NCBI GenBank assembly: GCA_030524805.1
Contig: JAUNFY010000004.1
Span: 1 to 64,000 of the forward strand
Direction of reading: 5' to 3'
From: Bacteroidales bacterium
GTDB lineage: Bacteria; Bacteroidota; Bacteroidia; Bacteroidales; Muribaculaceae
DNA length: 64,000 nt
The notes below the pieces were generated by a model that did not search any database, was not told the DNA's origin, and saw only the letters and a program-made list of their open reading frames with translations. Of this stretch, positions 1 through 9,264 are shown one piece after another. Both the position numbers and the translations under genes were made by a program. Position 1 is the first letter of the stretch. Each line of letters opens with the position of its first letter.

Positions 1-298
1 TCATCCGACCCTTGACCTTGAATTTAATTAACATTCTTTAAGAGACACTAGTGTGTTTTTATTTATTGATCCGAAGTTGGCCACATTCCTGACAAAGATT
101 GAGAATCCGGGCATCCGGCATCTGCGGCTATATCTAAATGCAAAGTTATCAAAATTTTACAATATATAATTCCACTGCTATTATTTTAACATTTATTAAC
201 TTATTTTCATCCAATCAAAAATAACGAGCCCTTCCCCACCTCCTGCCTCACGCTGATTTACAGCATTAAACCTTACGCGCGGGCGGGATGAATCCGAG
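1..298. other. Intergenic edge region with a leftward promoter
   Basis: AT-rich non-coding sequence. CAAAGTTA at 141-148 reads TAACTTTG on the minus strand, a full match to the Bacteroidales -7 consensus TAnnTTTG, so it probably drives a leftward gene beyond the window edge. No open frame is convincing here. Confidence 0.5.
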
Positions 299-2842
299 TC
301 ATTTCAGGATGGCGGACGCACCTGTGGCTGCGCCTCCCACCTCATCGCCGCGCTGCAGCTTCTTGCCGTAACCGAATGTGTAGGCCACCGACAGGCGCAG
401 ACTAAAGTGAGCGTTGGTGTCGTAATTGGTCATATTGTCAGCGTAACGGTCATATTTGGATTCAGTCGTGCTATATTCCCACGACGTGCGGAACGGGTTG
501 GACACGGTCAACCTCACATTCAAATCCGATTTGCTCCACCCGGCTTGCACCTCAAAAGTGCTTTTCGACCGGATGATGGTATCATAATTCGACCATAAAC
601 TTGTGAGGGGCGAATTGAAGAAACCTGAAAAATAGAAATTGCCCAGATAATATTGTATGGCGCCAAGGAAGATAAACGGATTGTAGCTTACCGGCACCGA
701 GCCGTTGGCATGATAGAAATCCTGCCTTGGCATAAGCTGAATCTGCAGGTTATTGTCGAAGAACGACGCTGTCGCGGAGATACCGAAATTTGTCCACAGA
801 TGATTGCCGTTGTTGTCATAGCTCCGGAGTATGGCGTGCCCGTTGTCGTAACTGCTGTATACCGGAGTCCATCTGTCAAACAACCCTAAGAATCTCGCAT
901 AAGGGGATATACTCAGCCATGGGAGCGCGTTCCAACTGTAGCTGACCGATGTAGAAAACATGTGCGAGCTGCTTAGGTCGGGATTACCGCGGTAATAGAG
1001 CAATTCATTTTCCTTCAATACGTTCGGACTCTTGCCGTTGTCGGGAATTGTTTCCTTCGAATAATTTAAAGTGAGATTCAAGGAATGGCTCCGGCTTGGC
1101 GACCACCCAACGTTGACAGTGCCGAACGGATATAATTCCTTCTCCAGATGGTCGTTGGTCTTATGGTACTGATACCTCAGCCCTGTGCGGAAATCGGCGC
1201 TGACGGTATTCGTATAGTAACCATACTTCAATGTCGCTCCCGCAAAGGCAGTCATAAGCCTGTCGGATGCCGGATAATCGCCGGAATAGCGCACACGATA
1301 CTCCGTTCTTCCGCCAAATCCTGAGAGATAGATGTAATGGTCCTGCCCGAGATCTTTCCTGAGCGTCGCGTCGATATTCAGATCATTGGCTTTCTCGCGC
1401 GCATTGTTCCTTATGACAGTTTTATCTGCTGCATACAATGATTTCTGATTGTTGAGTGTGTAGGAAGCGGAAGGGTATACCGACAGGTTATAGCGACGTG
1501 GAAACGTGAAATAGAACATACCGTAATACGACACCGTCTTCACGTCGGAATTCTTTTCCGAATTATATTCCGACGGCTTGAAAAGTTCGGGCGAAAACCC
1601 GACCGTTCCGTCATTATCATTCTCCGGCGTCGCCGTATAGGTGAAACCCACAGTATTCTTCATCTGAAAATTTTCCGAATCGAATGAAGCGCGGAAAGTA
1701 ACCGGCACTGTGTTCTCCACATAGTGGCTTCCGGTGAGGGTTTGCTTGCGCTCCGCCCAAAAGGGAGTCTCACCGTCGGGCGAAAGCAGATACGACGATG
1801 TCCCGCTGCTGCCGGTGTGGTGATTGTTGATGTTCCGGCTTTCGGCATAGAGGTCGTAGGTCATACTCTTGAATTTAAATTTGGAGTATACCGACACGTC
1901 GCTTGCCAGGCCTGTGAAGAAACTCTCGTCGGCCGACAGTTTCGTATATCCGCCATATTCATATTTCTGCATGATAAAATTCACCACATTCATCTCACCC
2001 ATGAAGCGGGGATCGGAAGGAGAATAAGAGAATTCCACCTTGCGGACATCGCCGGTGCGCAGACCTTTCAATTCCTCGGCCGAAGCCCTGGCGTAGTCGA
2101 TAAATATCGCCACCGATCTTCCGTCGGTAGTCTCCACGCTGTTGCCGGCCAATTTCACCACAATCTGCGGTATGGCCATCCGGCGCAATAGGTCGATGGC
2201 ATCCATGGCCGTGTTTTTCTGCCGTTGGGTGGGGAGATAGACATTGCGGTCGGAATACAGGAGCGCACCGTCGCCTCCGACTTTCACCTCGCCAAGCCTC
2301 ACTGCATTTTCATCCATCACGATAGTGCCCATGGCAAAGGATTGGCAGTCTACGTATTTTGTCTTGTAGCCCAGGCAGTAGAGTTTCGCGACCGCGCCTG
2401 TGCGGTCGCAGGGAATCTTGAAACGCCCGTCAGCATCCGCGATACCGTAGGTCAATACGGTTGAGTCCTTTGGCGCGAGGAGCATTACGGTGGCAGCCGC
2501 CACAGGCGCTCCATCTCTCCCGATGGCCCTCCCGCTATATACGTATCGGCCGTGCTGGAGAGCCTCGACATAGTAAGTGCCCTTTGCTTTGACCACTGTC
2601 ACCGGATTCAGGCCTATCGTCTGGCGCAGCGCATCGTAGGCATTGCCGGCATCCACTGTCGCGCTTGTCTTGTAGTTTTCAAGTTCATTGTAAATGAAAT
2701 TGATGTCGAGATCAGGATGATTCTCCATGATCTGCCGAATTGCCTCTGGCAGAGGTGTGGAGTTGAACCGATAGGAGAAAGTCTCGGCGCCGGCCATGAT
2801 GAAAGCTGACATGGCGCAAATAAATATGATTATCCTTGCCAT
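299..2842 (-). CDS. STN/carboxypeptidase-regulatory-like outer-membrane beta-barrel protein
   Basis: 847-residue outer-membrane protein. A signal peptide (about 1-20) is followed by an STN-like domain (about 20-75, with a PLPEAIRQI-type start), a carboxypeptidase-regulatory-like beta-sandwich (about 97-180), a plug-like segment and a long beta-strand-rich C-terminal barrel. It is shorter than a SusC receptor and fits the outer-membrane beta-barrel family close to TonB receptors. It is last in a minus-strand operon after an ECF sigma factor and a FecR-like anti-sigma factor, only 4 bp from the latter. In such trios the STN domain of the barrel signals to FecR to release the sigma factor (family knowledge). 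The substrate is unknown. Confidence 0.82.
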   Translation of the reverse strand: MARIIIFICAMSAFIMAGAETFSYRFNSTPLPEAIRQIMENHPDLDINFIYNELENYKTSATVDAGNAYDALRQTIGLNPVTVVKAKGTYYVEALQHGRYVYSGRAIGRDGAPVAAATVMLLAPKDSTVLTYGIADADGRFKIPCDRTGAVAKLYCLGYKTKYVDCQSFAMGTIVMDENAVRLGEVKVGGDGALLYSDRNVYLPTQRQKNTAMDAIDLLRRMAIPQIVVKLAGNSVETTDGRSVAIFIDYARASAEELKGLRTGDVRKVEFSYSPSDPRFMGEMNVVNFIMQKYEYGGYTKLSADESFFTGLASDVSVYSKFKFKSMTYDLYAESRNINNHHTGSSGTSSYLLSPDGETPFWAERKQTLTGSHYVENTVPVTFRASFDSENFQMKNTVGFTYTATPENDNDGTVGFSPELFKPSEYNSEKNSDVKTVSYYGMFYFTFPRRYNLSVYPSASYTLNNQKSLYAADKTVIRNNAREKANDLNIDATLRKDLGQDHYIYLSGFGGRTEYRVRYSGDYPASDRLMTAFAGATLKYGYYTNTVSADFRTGLRYQYHKTNDHLEKELYPFGTVNVGWSPSRSHSLNLTLNYSKETIPDNGKSPNVLKENELLYYRGNPDLSSSHMFSTSVSYSWNALPWLSISPYARFLGLFDRWTPVYSSYDNGHAILRSYDNNGNHLWTNFGISATASFFDNNLQIQLMPRQDFYHANGSVPVSYNPFIFLGAIQYYLGNFYFSGFFNSPLTSLWSNYDTIIRSKSTFEVQAGWSKSDLNVRLTVSNPFRTSWEYSTTESKYDRYADNMTNYDTNAHFSLRLSVAYTFGYGKKLQRGDEVGGAATGASAILK

Positions 2843-2846
2843 GATG

Positions 2847-3500
2847 TCAGTCTATTATGAGGGTGTTGTCTTTTACCGCGATGTGGATTTGCTCGAAGTT
2901 GTTGAGGCTTCCTACAACCTCGTCGAGCGACTGAGCCTGATTCCAACGGAAATAAAGGCGCAACGATTCGGGCGCTTCCGCCGAGAACTCCACTTTGCAA
3001 CCATAATATTCAGCGATACGGATGGCGATAGCAGCCAGCGGCTCGTTGTCGAATATTATTGTTTCGGGTGCTTCTGCGGGCACCTCCACGGCAGCGGCAA
3101 GTGTGTCGTCAGCGGCAATATTCTCTTCCGTTGTGGCGGCGATAGCGGTTGAAGAGTTCTCCGTCTTTCTATCGCGCAGATAGCCTGCGCCCGCGCCGAC
3201 CACGGCTGCCACGGCTGCAAGCGAGACGACCCCGATGGCGATGCTTGCCGCTATGTGTCGGCCAATCAGATTCCGCAGGCTGAAAGTGCTGTGCCGTTGC
3301 GCGGCCGGATGCGATTCTCTGAAAGATTCCCATTCGGCATCGATATCGGGAGCGGAAACCGGAGTCATGGCTGATTTGGTTTTGGCAAGCAAACCGTAAA
3401 CCTCCCTTGTTTCCGGATCAGCAAGCATCTCCTCCAGATCCTTTTCCGTATAGAGGTCGGGATTGGCGATAGCATCAAGCAGTCGGTCTATTTTATCCAT
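2847..3500 (-). CDS. FecR-like anti-sigma factor
   Basis: 217-residue single-pass inner-membrane protein. The cytoplasmic N-terminal half (about 1-85) would bind the sigma factor. One hydrophobic helix (about 86-110) crosses the membrane. The C-terminal part contains the typical DUF4974 pattern (IIFDNEPLAAIAIRIAEYYG, about 150-169) that contacts STN domains. It overlaps the sigma gene by 8 bp and precedes the barrel gene by 4 bp, so the three are translationally coupled. It is somewhat shorter than usual FecR proteins (about 300 residues), and its periplasmic FecR part looks abbreviated. Confidence 0.82.
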   Translation of the reverse strand: MDKIDRLLDAIANPDLYTEKDLEEMLADPETREVYGLLAKTKSAMTPVSAPDIDAEWESFRESHPAAQRHSTFSLRNLIGRHIAASIAIGVVSLAAVAAVVGAGAGYLRDRKTENSSTAIAATTEENIAADDTLAAAVEVPAEAPETIIFDNEPLAAIAIRIAEYYGCKVEFSAEAPESLRLYFRWNQAQSLDEVVGSLNNFEQIHIAVKDNTLIID

Positions 3501-3978
3501 TTTCAGATAGTTTTAAGCGTAAGACATCCATTGCATGACGCAAGTGCTTATATACGGCCACTTCGCTGACACCCAAGGCAGAGGCAATCTCCTTGTAACT
3601 CTTCCCGGCGGTGAAACGTAACTCCACAACCCTGCGGCAGGCAGCCGTCAGGTCGTTTGCCACGGCTGAATGAATCAGCGCTACGGTATCATCGTCGGGC
3701 CAGTCCTCATCGGCTATCTCCTGCTCATCAAGAGCATAAAGTTGCTTGATACGGTCGCGTACCGTGAGGTTGCGGAGATAATTGAGACATCGGTTGCGGA
3801 CAGCCCGGAGCAGGTAGCCGGCCGACACATCTGTCATGCCGGAGGTGAGAAGCGACTCGAAGACATCGTGCACAATATCCCGCGCCGCATCCTCATCACG
3901 CAACAGCAGCATCGCCGACCGGTGCATCGCCGTGTAATGGGTTCTGAAAAGCCGTTCTATGTCATTACTTGTCGTCAT
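3493..3978 (-). CDS. ECF RNA polymerase sigma factor (sigma-70 family)
   Basis: Region 2 lies near the N-terminus (IERLFRTHYTAMHRSAMLLL, then ARDIVHDVFE). Region 4 is a C-terminal helix-turn-helix (ELRFTAGKSYKEIASALGVS). The length of 161 residues is typical. The ATG at 3978 is preferred; an in-frame GTG five codons upstream (3993) is possible. It is first in the sigma/FecR/barrel operon and should direct transcription of that operon or of a linked outer-membrane system once released from FecR. Confidence 0.88.
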   Translation of the reverse strand: MTTSNDIERLFRTHYTAMHRSAMLLLRDEDAARDIVHDVFESLLTSGMTDVSAGYLLRAVRNRCLNYLRNLTVRDRIKQLYALDEQEIADEDWPDDDTVALIHSAVANDLTAACRRVVELRFTAGKSYKEIASALGVSEVAVYKHLRHAMDVLRLKLSENG

Positions 3979-4054
3979 ACACCAATAAGACACCTCACCC
4001 GCTCAAAACCTAACCTCCAATCCGATTTTTCAATAAACCTGCGGCTATGGCGGG

Positions 4055-4612
4055 TCAGATTTCGCGTATCACCTTGCATGGATTGCCCACGGCAAGGGAG
4101 TTGGCGGGGATGTCTTTTGTCACCACACTGCCGGCCCCTATCACACAGTTGTCGCCTATGGTCACTCCGGGGACAACGACCACGTTGCCACCAATCCACA
4201 CGTTGTTGCCGACCGTGATCGGTTTCGCATATTCAAGGCCTCTGTTGCGCTGCTCCACATCAAAGGGATGCCCCGCGGTATAGAAAGCGCAGTTGGGAGC
4301 GATGAAGACATTGTCGCCGAATGTAACCTTCGCCTCGTCAAGGATGACGCAGTTGACATTCATATAGAAATTCTCGCCCAACTCAATGTTGTAGCCGTAA
4401 TCGCAGTGGAAGGGCGATTCAATGATGAACTCCCCTTTCACGTTGCCCAGAATCTTGCGGAACAATTCATACCGCCGGTCATCCGAGGCCGGCGACAACG
4501 CGTTGATCTCGTGCAGCACTATCTTGCAGTTCCTGCGCTCGGCAATCAGGTCCGGGTCATAGTTGGCATCATACAACTCGCCGGACAGCATCTTCTCTTT
4601 TTCGCTTGTCAT
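4055..4612 (-). CDS. Maltose/galactoside O-acetyltransferase-type sugar acetyltransferase
   Basis: 185 residues, normal for the Maa/LacA/NodL family of acetyl-CoA-dependent sugar acetyltransferases. It has an N-terminal helical domain (EKEKMLSGELYDANYDPDLI) and left-handed beta-helix hexapeptide repeats from about 75 to 180. The catalytic His is H115 in YTAGHPFD. The C-terminus has the usual GAGSVVTKDIPANSLAVGNP motif. It starts 2 bp from a perfect 40-bp palindrome that contains its likely -7 box. It lies downstream of a barrel gene on the same strand. The natural acceptor sugar cannot be told from sequence. Confidence 0.9.
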   Translation of the reverse strand: MTSEKEKMLSGELYDANYDPDLIAERRNCKIVLHEINALSPASDDRRYELFRKILGNVKGEFIIESPFHCDYGYNIELGENFYMNVNCVILDEAKVTFGDNVFIAPNCAFYTAGHPFDVEQRNRGLEYAKPITVGNNVWIGGNVVVVPGVTIGDNCVIGAGSVVTKDIPANSLAVGNPCKVIREI

Positions 4613-4614
4613 AG

Positions 4615-4654
4615 AATAAAGTTGATTAACTTTGCAAAGTTAATCAACTTTATT
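4615..4654. promoter_or_regulatory. Perfect 40-bp palindrome with promoter box
   Basis: Two 20-bp arms, each reading AATAAAGTTGATTAACTTTG 5'->3' on its own strand, meet with no spacer. TAACTTTG matches the TAnnTTTG -7 box on both strands. The palindrome ends 2 bp from the acetyltransferase ATG and 34 bp from the stop of the barrel gene. It could be an operator covering the promoter, or a hairpin at the start of the mRNA. Confidence 0.65.
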
Positions 4655-4688
4655 GAAGCGTGCAATAGCCTCGACGGGCGACGGGGCG

Positions 4689-6734
4689 TCAACCGCCGGT
4701 GCCGAAGCGGGAGATGTCGATGGAGGTGTCGGTCTGCGGTTTGAAGCCGTTGAAGCGCCAGATGAATGTCAGTTTCACGTTTCGCGTCAGGTCGTAAACC
4801 TTCATGCGGTAGTCTTGGCCCGCATGGTGGATTGTCATTGTCGGCGACCAACGGTTGAAGATGTCGTTGGCCTGCAGGTCGAGCTCGCAGCAACGTTTCC
4901 TTCCGAACTGCCATTTCACACCCGCATCCGTTTTCCACAGACTTGAAAGGTCGGCGATTCCCTGCATCGACGGCGAAATATAGGTGAAATCCACCGACAA
5001 TGACACCGGACAATTCGGGCTGAACCGGATGGTGTTGTTCAGCGCTCCGTAGAATATCCACTTGCTGTTGTCGAAACTGATGTCGTGGAAGTGGTCGGCC
5101 TTTTGCCTCCGGTTTAATACGTTGACCGTTGCTGTGGCGTTCCATACGTAGCCGACATTGAACGGCACGTTTAGATTGAGCCCTACCGTCCTTTCATAGT
5201 TCATGTTGATGGTCTGGTATATAAGCCTCAATTCATCGGGCGACTGATAGGGCAGCTGCACTGTCGCCTTGTCGGCATACTGGACATAGAGCGTGGCCAC
5301 ATATTTCTGCCTGAAGATGTAGCTAAACTGACCGGAATAGTTGAGATAGGGCTGCAACGCCGGATTCCCCAACACTTTTGAATATGGATTGATATGCGAT
5401 GAGCCGTTGCGCAGTTCCCAATATGAAGGATAGACGCGGCTGGTGGAGAGATTCAGCTGGAAGATGCTTTTCGGCGTCTTGTAGTAGGTGGCGCCGAGTT
5501 GCGGAATGAAATTCCAATTGTGCTGATACGAGTTGTGGTAATACTCCCCCTTTGCCGACACGTTGAACGACAAACCCCAATCGAAAGAAGATTGCACACC
5601 GACGTAGGCATCGGCCACGTCTTCCACTGTGGTGCCTGAGAATCCCCCGGCATCTTCATTCGGGTAAGTGAGCTGCGAACTGCTGTCGTCGGCTCTCTGA
5701 TACTCCAGTCCATAGTTGAGTTGCCACCTGCCGAGCTGATGCTGCTGGTCAAGATAGATGTGCCAGCGGTTTATATCCTGACGGTTGTGTTCGCCAAGAA
5801 GGCAGTCGCTACCCTGCATTAGCGACTGGTCACGTTTCTCGCCATAATATGTGTAGTCGCCTCCGGCTGTAAGTCCGAAGGGCGCTGAATACCTCACCGC
5901 CAAGTTGTGATAATTGATCGGCCCGTCGTATGTGTAGTTATTCACAAAACTTCCGAGGGTACCGTCGGAAAGGCTCCGTCCTTTTGCCGAGTAAGTTATC
6001 TGCCCGTTGTAGGTAAGGCGGAATCTTTTATAAGTAGCCGAGGCATATACCGTATTAGTCAGGTTTTCCGAAATGCGGCGCATGTCATCTTCTATCATGG
6101 TTCGGTTCCCCTCGAAAAGATGATTGGAAAATGTCTGCTCATGATTCCACGTCTTCGCGCGCGACAGGCCGTAGTTGAGGTCGAAGGTCCAGTCCTTTAT
6201 GGCATAAGTGGCGGCAAGTCCACCCCCGAAAGAGGCGTAATGTCCCTGGTTGTAGCCGGCGCGGACTTGTCCCTGCAGGCCGTCGAGCGGAGTGGGAGTC
6301 TTGAGCACCACGTTTATCACGGCGCCGTTGACATGATATTTCGCAGGGGCGGTATACATCACCTCGACATTCTTCAACCGATCGACGGGCGTTGTGTAAA
6401 GCAGCTGATACAGGTTCTGCAACGGCATGTTTGTCAGCTCACCATTCAGGATGATGGTTACGCCCGAGGCGCCTGCCAGCCCTATCATGCCGTTGTTGTC
6501 GACCACTCCGGGAAGATAGCCCAACGCCTCAAGAATATTTGTCACCGCCTTATCCTTGACGATAGCGGGCAAGTCGACAACCATAATGCCGTCGTGCCCC
6601 TTGATCTGCGGTTTCTCACCTTTCACCATTACCTCATTGAGTTGCCGGGCCTCGATGCTGTCAGGGTTTTCACCCTGAGCACTCACGGGAATGACAACCG
6701 ACAAAACTGCGAACATGACAATAAATTTCTTCAT
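4689..6734 (-). CDS. Outer-membrane beta-barrel protein with TonB plug-like domain
   Basis: 681 residues. A signal peptide ends near VSA-QG (about 20). A plug-like region follows (about 30-150, with LNEVMVKGEKPQI and VTIILNGELTNM), then an all-beta barrel ending in WRFNGFK and a SRFG tail. It has no carboxypeptidase-like N-terminal domain. It resembles the barrel in the RiPP locus (30035-32353): both share a PYQSPD segment followed by an Asn-Tyr strand and a similar C-terminal WRF-x-G-(Y/F)-K. It is divergent from the histidine kinase/response regulator pair, which probably controls it. Its ligand is unknown. Confidence 0.8.
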   Translation of the reverse strand: MKKFIVMFAVLSVVIPVSAQGENPDSIEARQLNEVMVKGEKPQIKGHDGIMVVDLPAIVKDKAVTNILEALGYLPGVVDNNGMIGLAGASGVTIILNGELTNMPLQNLYQLLYTTPVDRLKNVEVMYTAPAKYHVNGAVINVVLKTPTPLDGLQGQVRAGYNQGHYASFGGGLAATYAIKDWTFDLNYGLSRAKTWNHEQTFSNHLFEGNRTMIEDDMRRISENLTNTVYASATYKRFRLTYNGQITYSAKGRSLSDGTLGSFVNNYTYDGPINYHNLAVRYSAPFGLTAGGDYTYYGEKRDQSLMQGSDCLLGEHNRQDINRWHIYLDQQHQLGRWQLNYGLEYQRADDSSSQLTYPNEDAGGFSGTTVEDVADAYVGVQSSFDWGLSFNVSAKGEYYHNSYQHNWNFIPQLGATYYKTPKSIFQLNLSTSRVYPSYWELRNGSSHINPYSKVLGNPALQPYLNYSGQFSYIFRQKYVATLYVQYADKATVQLPYQSPDELRLIYQTINMNYERTVGLNLNVPFNVGYVWNATATVNVLNRRQKADHFHDISFDNSKWIFYGALNNTIRFSPNCPVSLSVDFTYISPSMQGIADLSSLWKTDAGVKWQFGRKRCCELDLQANDIFNRWSPTMTIHHAGQDYRMKVYDLTRNVKLTFIWRFNGFKPQTDTSIDISRFGTGG

Positions 6735-6762
6735 AACCGTTGAGTTTTTAATTGTGATGATG

Positions 6763-6770
6763 CAAAGTTA
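6763..6770 (-). promoter_or_regulatory. -7 promoter box of barrel gene
   Basis: Reads TAACTTTG on the minus strand, a full TAnnTTTG match about 29 bp from the barrel start at 6734. Confidence 0.5.
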
Positions 6771-6802
6771 AATGCAAATCACTTTCCGGCCGTAGTCCTC
6801 AA

Positions 6803-6840
6803 CCTTATTTAGTCTTAAGCCTTCCCTTATTTAGTCTTAA
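6803..6840 (+). promoter_or_regulatory. 16-bp direct repeat, probable response-regulator operator
   Basis: CCTTATTTAGTCTTAA occurs at 6803-6818 and again, unchanged, at 6825-6840. The repeats start 22 bp apart, two helical turns, as expected for a tandem dimer of an OmpR-family regulator. The second copy runs straight into TAAATTTG (6838-6845), a -7 box for the kinase gene. Autoregulation and control of the divergent barrel gene are inferred. Confidence 0.6.
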
Positions 6841-6890
6841 ATTTGCAGATGGTTTTATCGCGTTACGGATTTTTATATGTAAATTTGCGT

Positions 6891-8330
6891 ATGAAAAAAT
6901 TCAGGATCAACTCCATAATCTTTATATCCGCCATCGCTGTCATTTTTGGCTGCAATGTCTTTTATCTTGTCAGGCTATATGAATCCATCAGGAAAAACGT
7001 TGAACGTGAAGTAATGGCGGCCATGACAGATGCCGACATCGACGACCTTATGGTTCGTGCCGGCAAGGCACAGGGGCTCGCTTCAAATGTCACCATGCAG
7101 GAAGAGGCGGATTCAGTAAATTCCAAGGCTCCGAGAAAAGCAGAGGCATCAACCTATAGGGATAAGAACGGACAACTTATCTCCGTAAGAACCGAGGCCG
7201 ACGGTACTGTCGTTGAAGAAAAAGCGCTGTTGGCGGAAGAAACCCCTTACTCCAATCAGATGATAGATGCGATGAGCAAACAGTTCCATACCTTGATGGA
7301 TAAATACATTGGATTTGATCTGGCGGTAATGGACAGCGTCCTCAACGACCATCTTTCGCGGAGATATATCTATCCGGATTTCGTGGGAGTTGAAGTTGTC
7401 AACAGTAATGACTCCATAATTGTCAGCAATCCCAAGATTAAAAGCCATTCAGGATTTGACACATTCAGAATTGTCATCAACCCTAACGAAGATATTTATT
7501 ATAAAGCATACATCACTCCCCTCACCCGCCATATCCTCTCGCAGATGATGGGAGTGATCGTGACGATATTTCTTCTTATGGTTGCTTTCGCAGCTGCATT
7601 CCGGTATCTTTTCCGCACCGTCTCCAAACTGCGCACCATCGAGGAGATGAAGGATGATTTCGTCAGCAACATGACCCACGAACTGAAAACGCCCGTCGCC
7701 ATAGCCTATTCCGCCAACGATGCGTTGCTGAACTACGACACAGCCAACGATCCGGAGAAAAAGACTGCCTATCTCATGATTGCAATGAAGCAACTCAACC
7801 GACTCAGCGAATTGATAGAGAACATTCTCGCCATGAGCATGGAGCGTCGCAAGACCATGACTCTGAAGTCTGAACGGTTTGACCTGACCGAACTCGTCAC
7901 GGAAATAGCGGAGACGCAGAAGATGAGAGGCGACAAGGAGATTCACATTGAAGTTCTTTCCGAAGGAAATGTAACGGTGACGGCCGACAAATCACATCTG
8001 GCAAACGTGTTGAATAATCTGATCGACAATGCCATCAAGTATTCCGGCGAAACGGCAGTGATACGCATCGGCATTGAGGCTGAAAGCATCTCGGTGGCAG
8101 ACAACGGCATAGGCATTCCCCCGAATAGCCTGCCATACATTTTCGACAAGTTCTACCGTGTGCCTCACGGCAACCGTCAGGATGTGCGCGGCCACGGCAT
8201 CGGACTCTATTACGCGAAGCACATTCTCGAGAAGATGGGATGGAGCATCTCGGCAGAGAGCCGGGAAGGACACGGCTCGGTATTCACAATTAAATTCGGC
8301 AACAATGAAAGCAAGGATACTTTTCATTGA
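6891..8330 (+). CDS. Sensor histidine kinase
   Basis: 479 residues from the ATG at 6891, chosen because MKKFRINS begins the first membrane helix; a more upstream ATG at 6843 lies within the promoter. Order: transmembrane helix 1 (about 7-28), periplasmic sensor (about 30-205), transmembrane helix 2 (about 207-235), HisKA with phospho-acceptor His at about 263 (SNMTHELKTP), then an ATPase domain with N box (NNLIDNAIKYS), G1 (VADNGIGI) and G2 (GHGIGLYYAKHI). The architecture matches Bacteroides RprX-like kinases. It overlaps the response regulator gene by 26 bp. Confidence 0.92.
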   Translation: MKKFRINSIIFISAIAVIFGCNVFYLVRLYESIRKNVEREVMAAMTDADIDDLMVRAGKAQGLASNVTMQEEADSVNSKAPRKAEASTYRDKNGQLISVRTEADGTVVEEKALLAEETPYSNQMIDAMSKQFHTLMDKYIGFDLAVMDSVLNDHLSRRYIYPDFVGVEVVNSNDSIIVSNPKIKSHSGFDTFRIVINPNEDIYYKAYITPLTRHILSQMMGVIVTIFLLMVAFAAAFRYLFRTVSKLRTIEEMKDDFVSNMTHELKTPVAIAYSANDALLNYDTANDPEKKTAYLMIAMKQLNRLSELIENILAMSMERRKTMTLKSERFDLTELVTEIAETQKMRGDKEIHIEVLSEGNVTVTADKSHLANVLNNLIDNAIKYSGETAVIRIGIEAESISVADNGIGIPPNSLPYIFDKFYRVPHGNRQDVRGHGIGLYYAKHILEKMGWSISAESREGHGSVFTIKFGNNESKDTFH

Positions 8331-8997
8331 GGATGAACGCGACCTGTCGCTGATAGTCTGCGACACCCTGCGGCAGCAGGGATATGAGGTGGCGGCGGCA
8401 TTCGACGGCATTGAAGGGCTTGCCGCCTACAGGAGCACGGGCGCCGACCTAATAGTAGCGGACGTGATGATGCCACGGCTCGACGGATTCGCCATGGCAA
8501 AGGAGATAAGGCGAACATCGGCCGATGTGCCGATCATCTTCCTTACGGCCAAAAGCACTATCGACGATGTGGAGGAAGGTTTCGACATCGGAGCCAACGA
8601 CTATCTGAAGAAACCGTTTGAACTCAGGGAATTGCTCGTCAGAATCAAGGCTCTGCTTCGCAACAAGGCCGACAGGGATTCCGGCAATATGGTCTACAGC
8701 ATCGGCAACTACACGTTTGACGCGACAAACCAGTTGCTCGCCTGCAATGGCAAGGAAACGACCCTCTCAAACATCGAGACACGCATACTTGAAAAACTGA
8801 CCTCCAACGTCGGCAAGACCGTAGATGCCTCTGAAATGATGATTGCAGTCTGGGGACGCGATGAGATGAGCAACCGCAATTCCCTTCACGGCTATATCCA
8901 CAAACTGCGCCGCATCCTGCGCCACGATTCCGGCATCAGCATCGTCAATCAGCGCGGATTTGGCTATATGCTGACCGTAAGGAAACATGCGGAATGA
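8305..8997 (+). CDS. OmpR-family DNA-binding response regulator
   Basis: 230 residues: receiver domain (about 1-120) with acidic pocket (FIEDE), phospho-acceptor D53 (DLIVADVMMPRLDG) and conserved Lys (FLTAKS), then a winged-helix DNA-binding domain (about 133-228, ending INQRGFGYML). The start is the ATG inside the end of the kinase gene, because residues encoded further upstream are kinase sequence in the wrong frame. It is the partner of the preceding kinase and the likely ligand of the direct repeat at 6803-6840. Confidence 0.93.
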   Translation: MKARILFIEDERDLSLIVCDTLRQQGYEVAAAFDGIEGLAAYRSTGADLIVADVMMPRLDGFAMAKEIRRTSADVPIIFLTAKSTIDDVEEGFDIGANDYLKKPFELRELLVRIKALLRNKADRDSGNMVYSIGNYTFDATNQLLACNGKETTLSNIETRILEKLTSNVGKTVDASEMMIAVWGRDEMSNRNSLHGYIHKLRRILRHDSGISIVNQRGFGYMLTVRKHAE

Positions 8998-9020
8998 CGA
9001 TGACGGCCTTTACGGGCTGA

Positions 9021-9263
9021 TCCAAAACCGGTGGCGCAAAAAACGACATCGACTGGGTGTTCTTCACTCCGGCCGGCAATCTCGGCGACATGGGCGCGAA
9101 AGGTCCGGGCAAACGCACGGGAGTATACCGTCTGGGCAAAGACGACATGATTTTCGACAAGGACGGCAACAGCTTCATCTCAGTGGAAGACTATGCCAAG
9201 GCAATGGTAGACGAACTTGCCGAGCCGGCACACCACAAGGAGCGTTTCACAATAGGATATTGA
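9021..9263 (+). pseudogene. C-terminal remnant of an NAD(P)-binding oxidoreductase
   Basis: An open frame of about 80 codons has no ATG at its beginning and is preceded by an in-frame TGA (9018-9020). Its residues (DIDWVFFTPAGNLGDMG, GKRTGVYRLG, ISVEDYAKAMVDELAEPAHH, ERFTIGY) match the conserved C-terminus of atypical short-chain NAD(P)H-binding proteins of the NmrA/YwnB kind, normally about 210 residues. The Rossmann-fold N-terminus is missing, so the gene is truncated and almost certainly dead. It begins 24 bp after the response regulator. Confidence 0.65.
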
Positions 9264-9264
9264 T

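Noticed and set aside
4615..4654. Palindrome as an insertion-sequence end
   Set aside because: No transposase, second inverted repeat or target duplication is visible nearby.
8158..8304. Upstream in-frame extension of the response regulator
   Set aside because: Those bases encode the kinase ATPase domain in another frame; the receiver domain begins exactly at the ATG at 8305.
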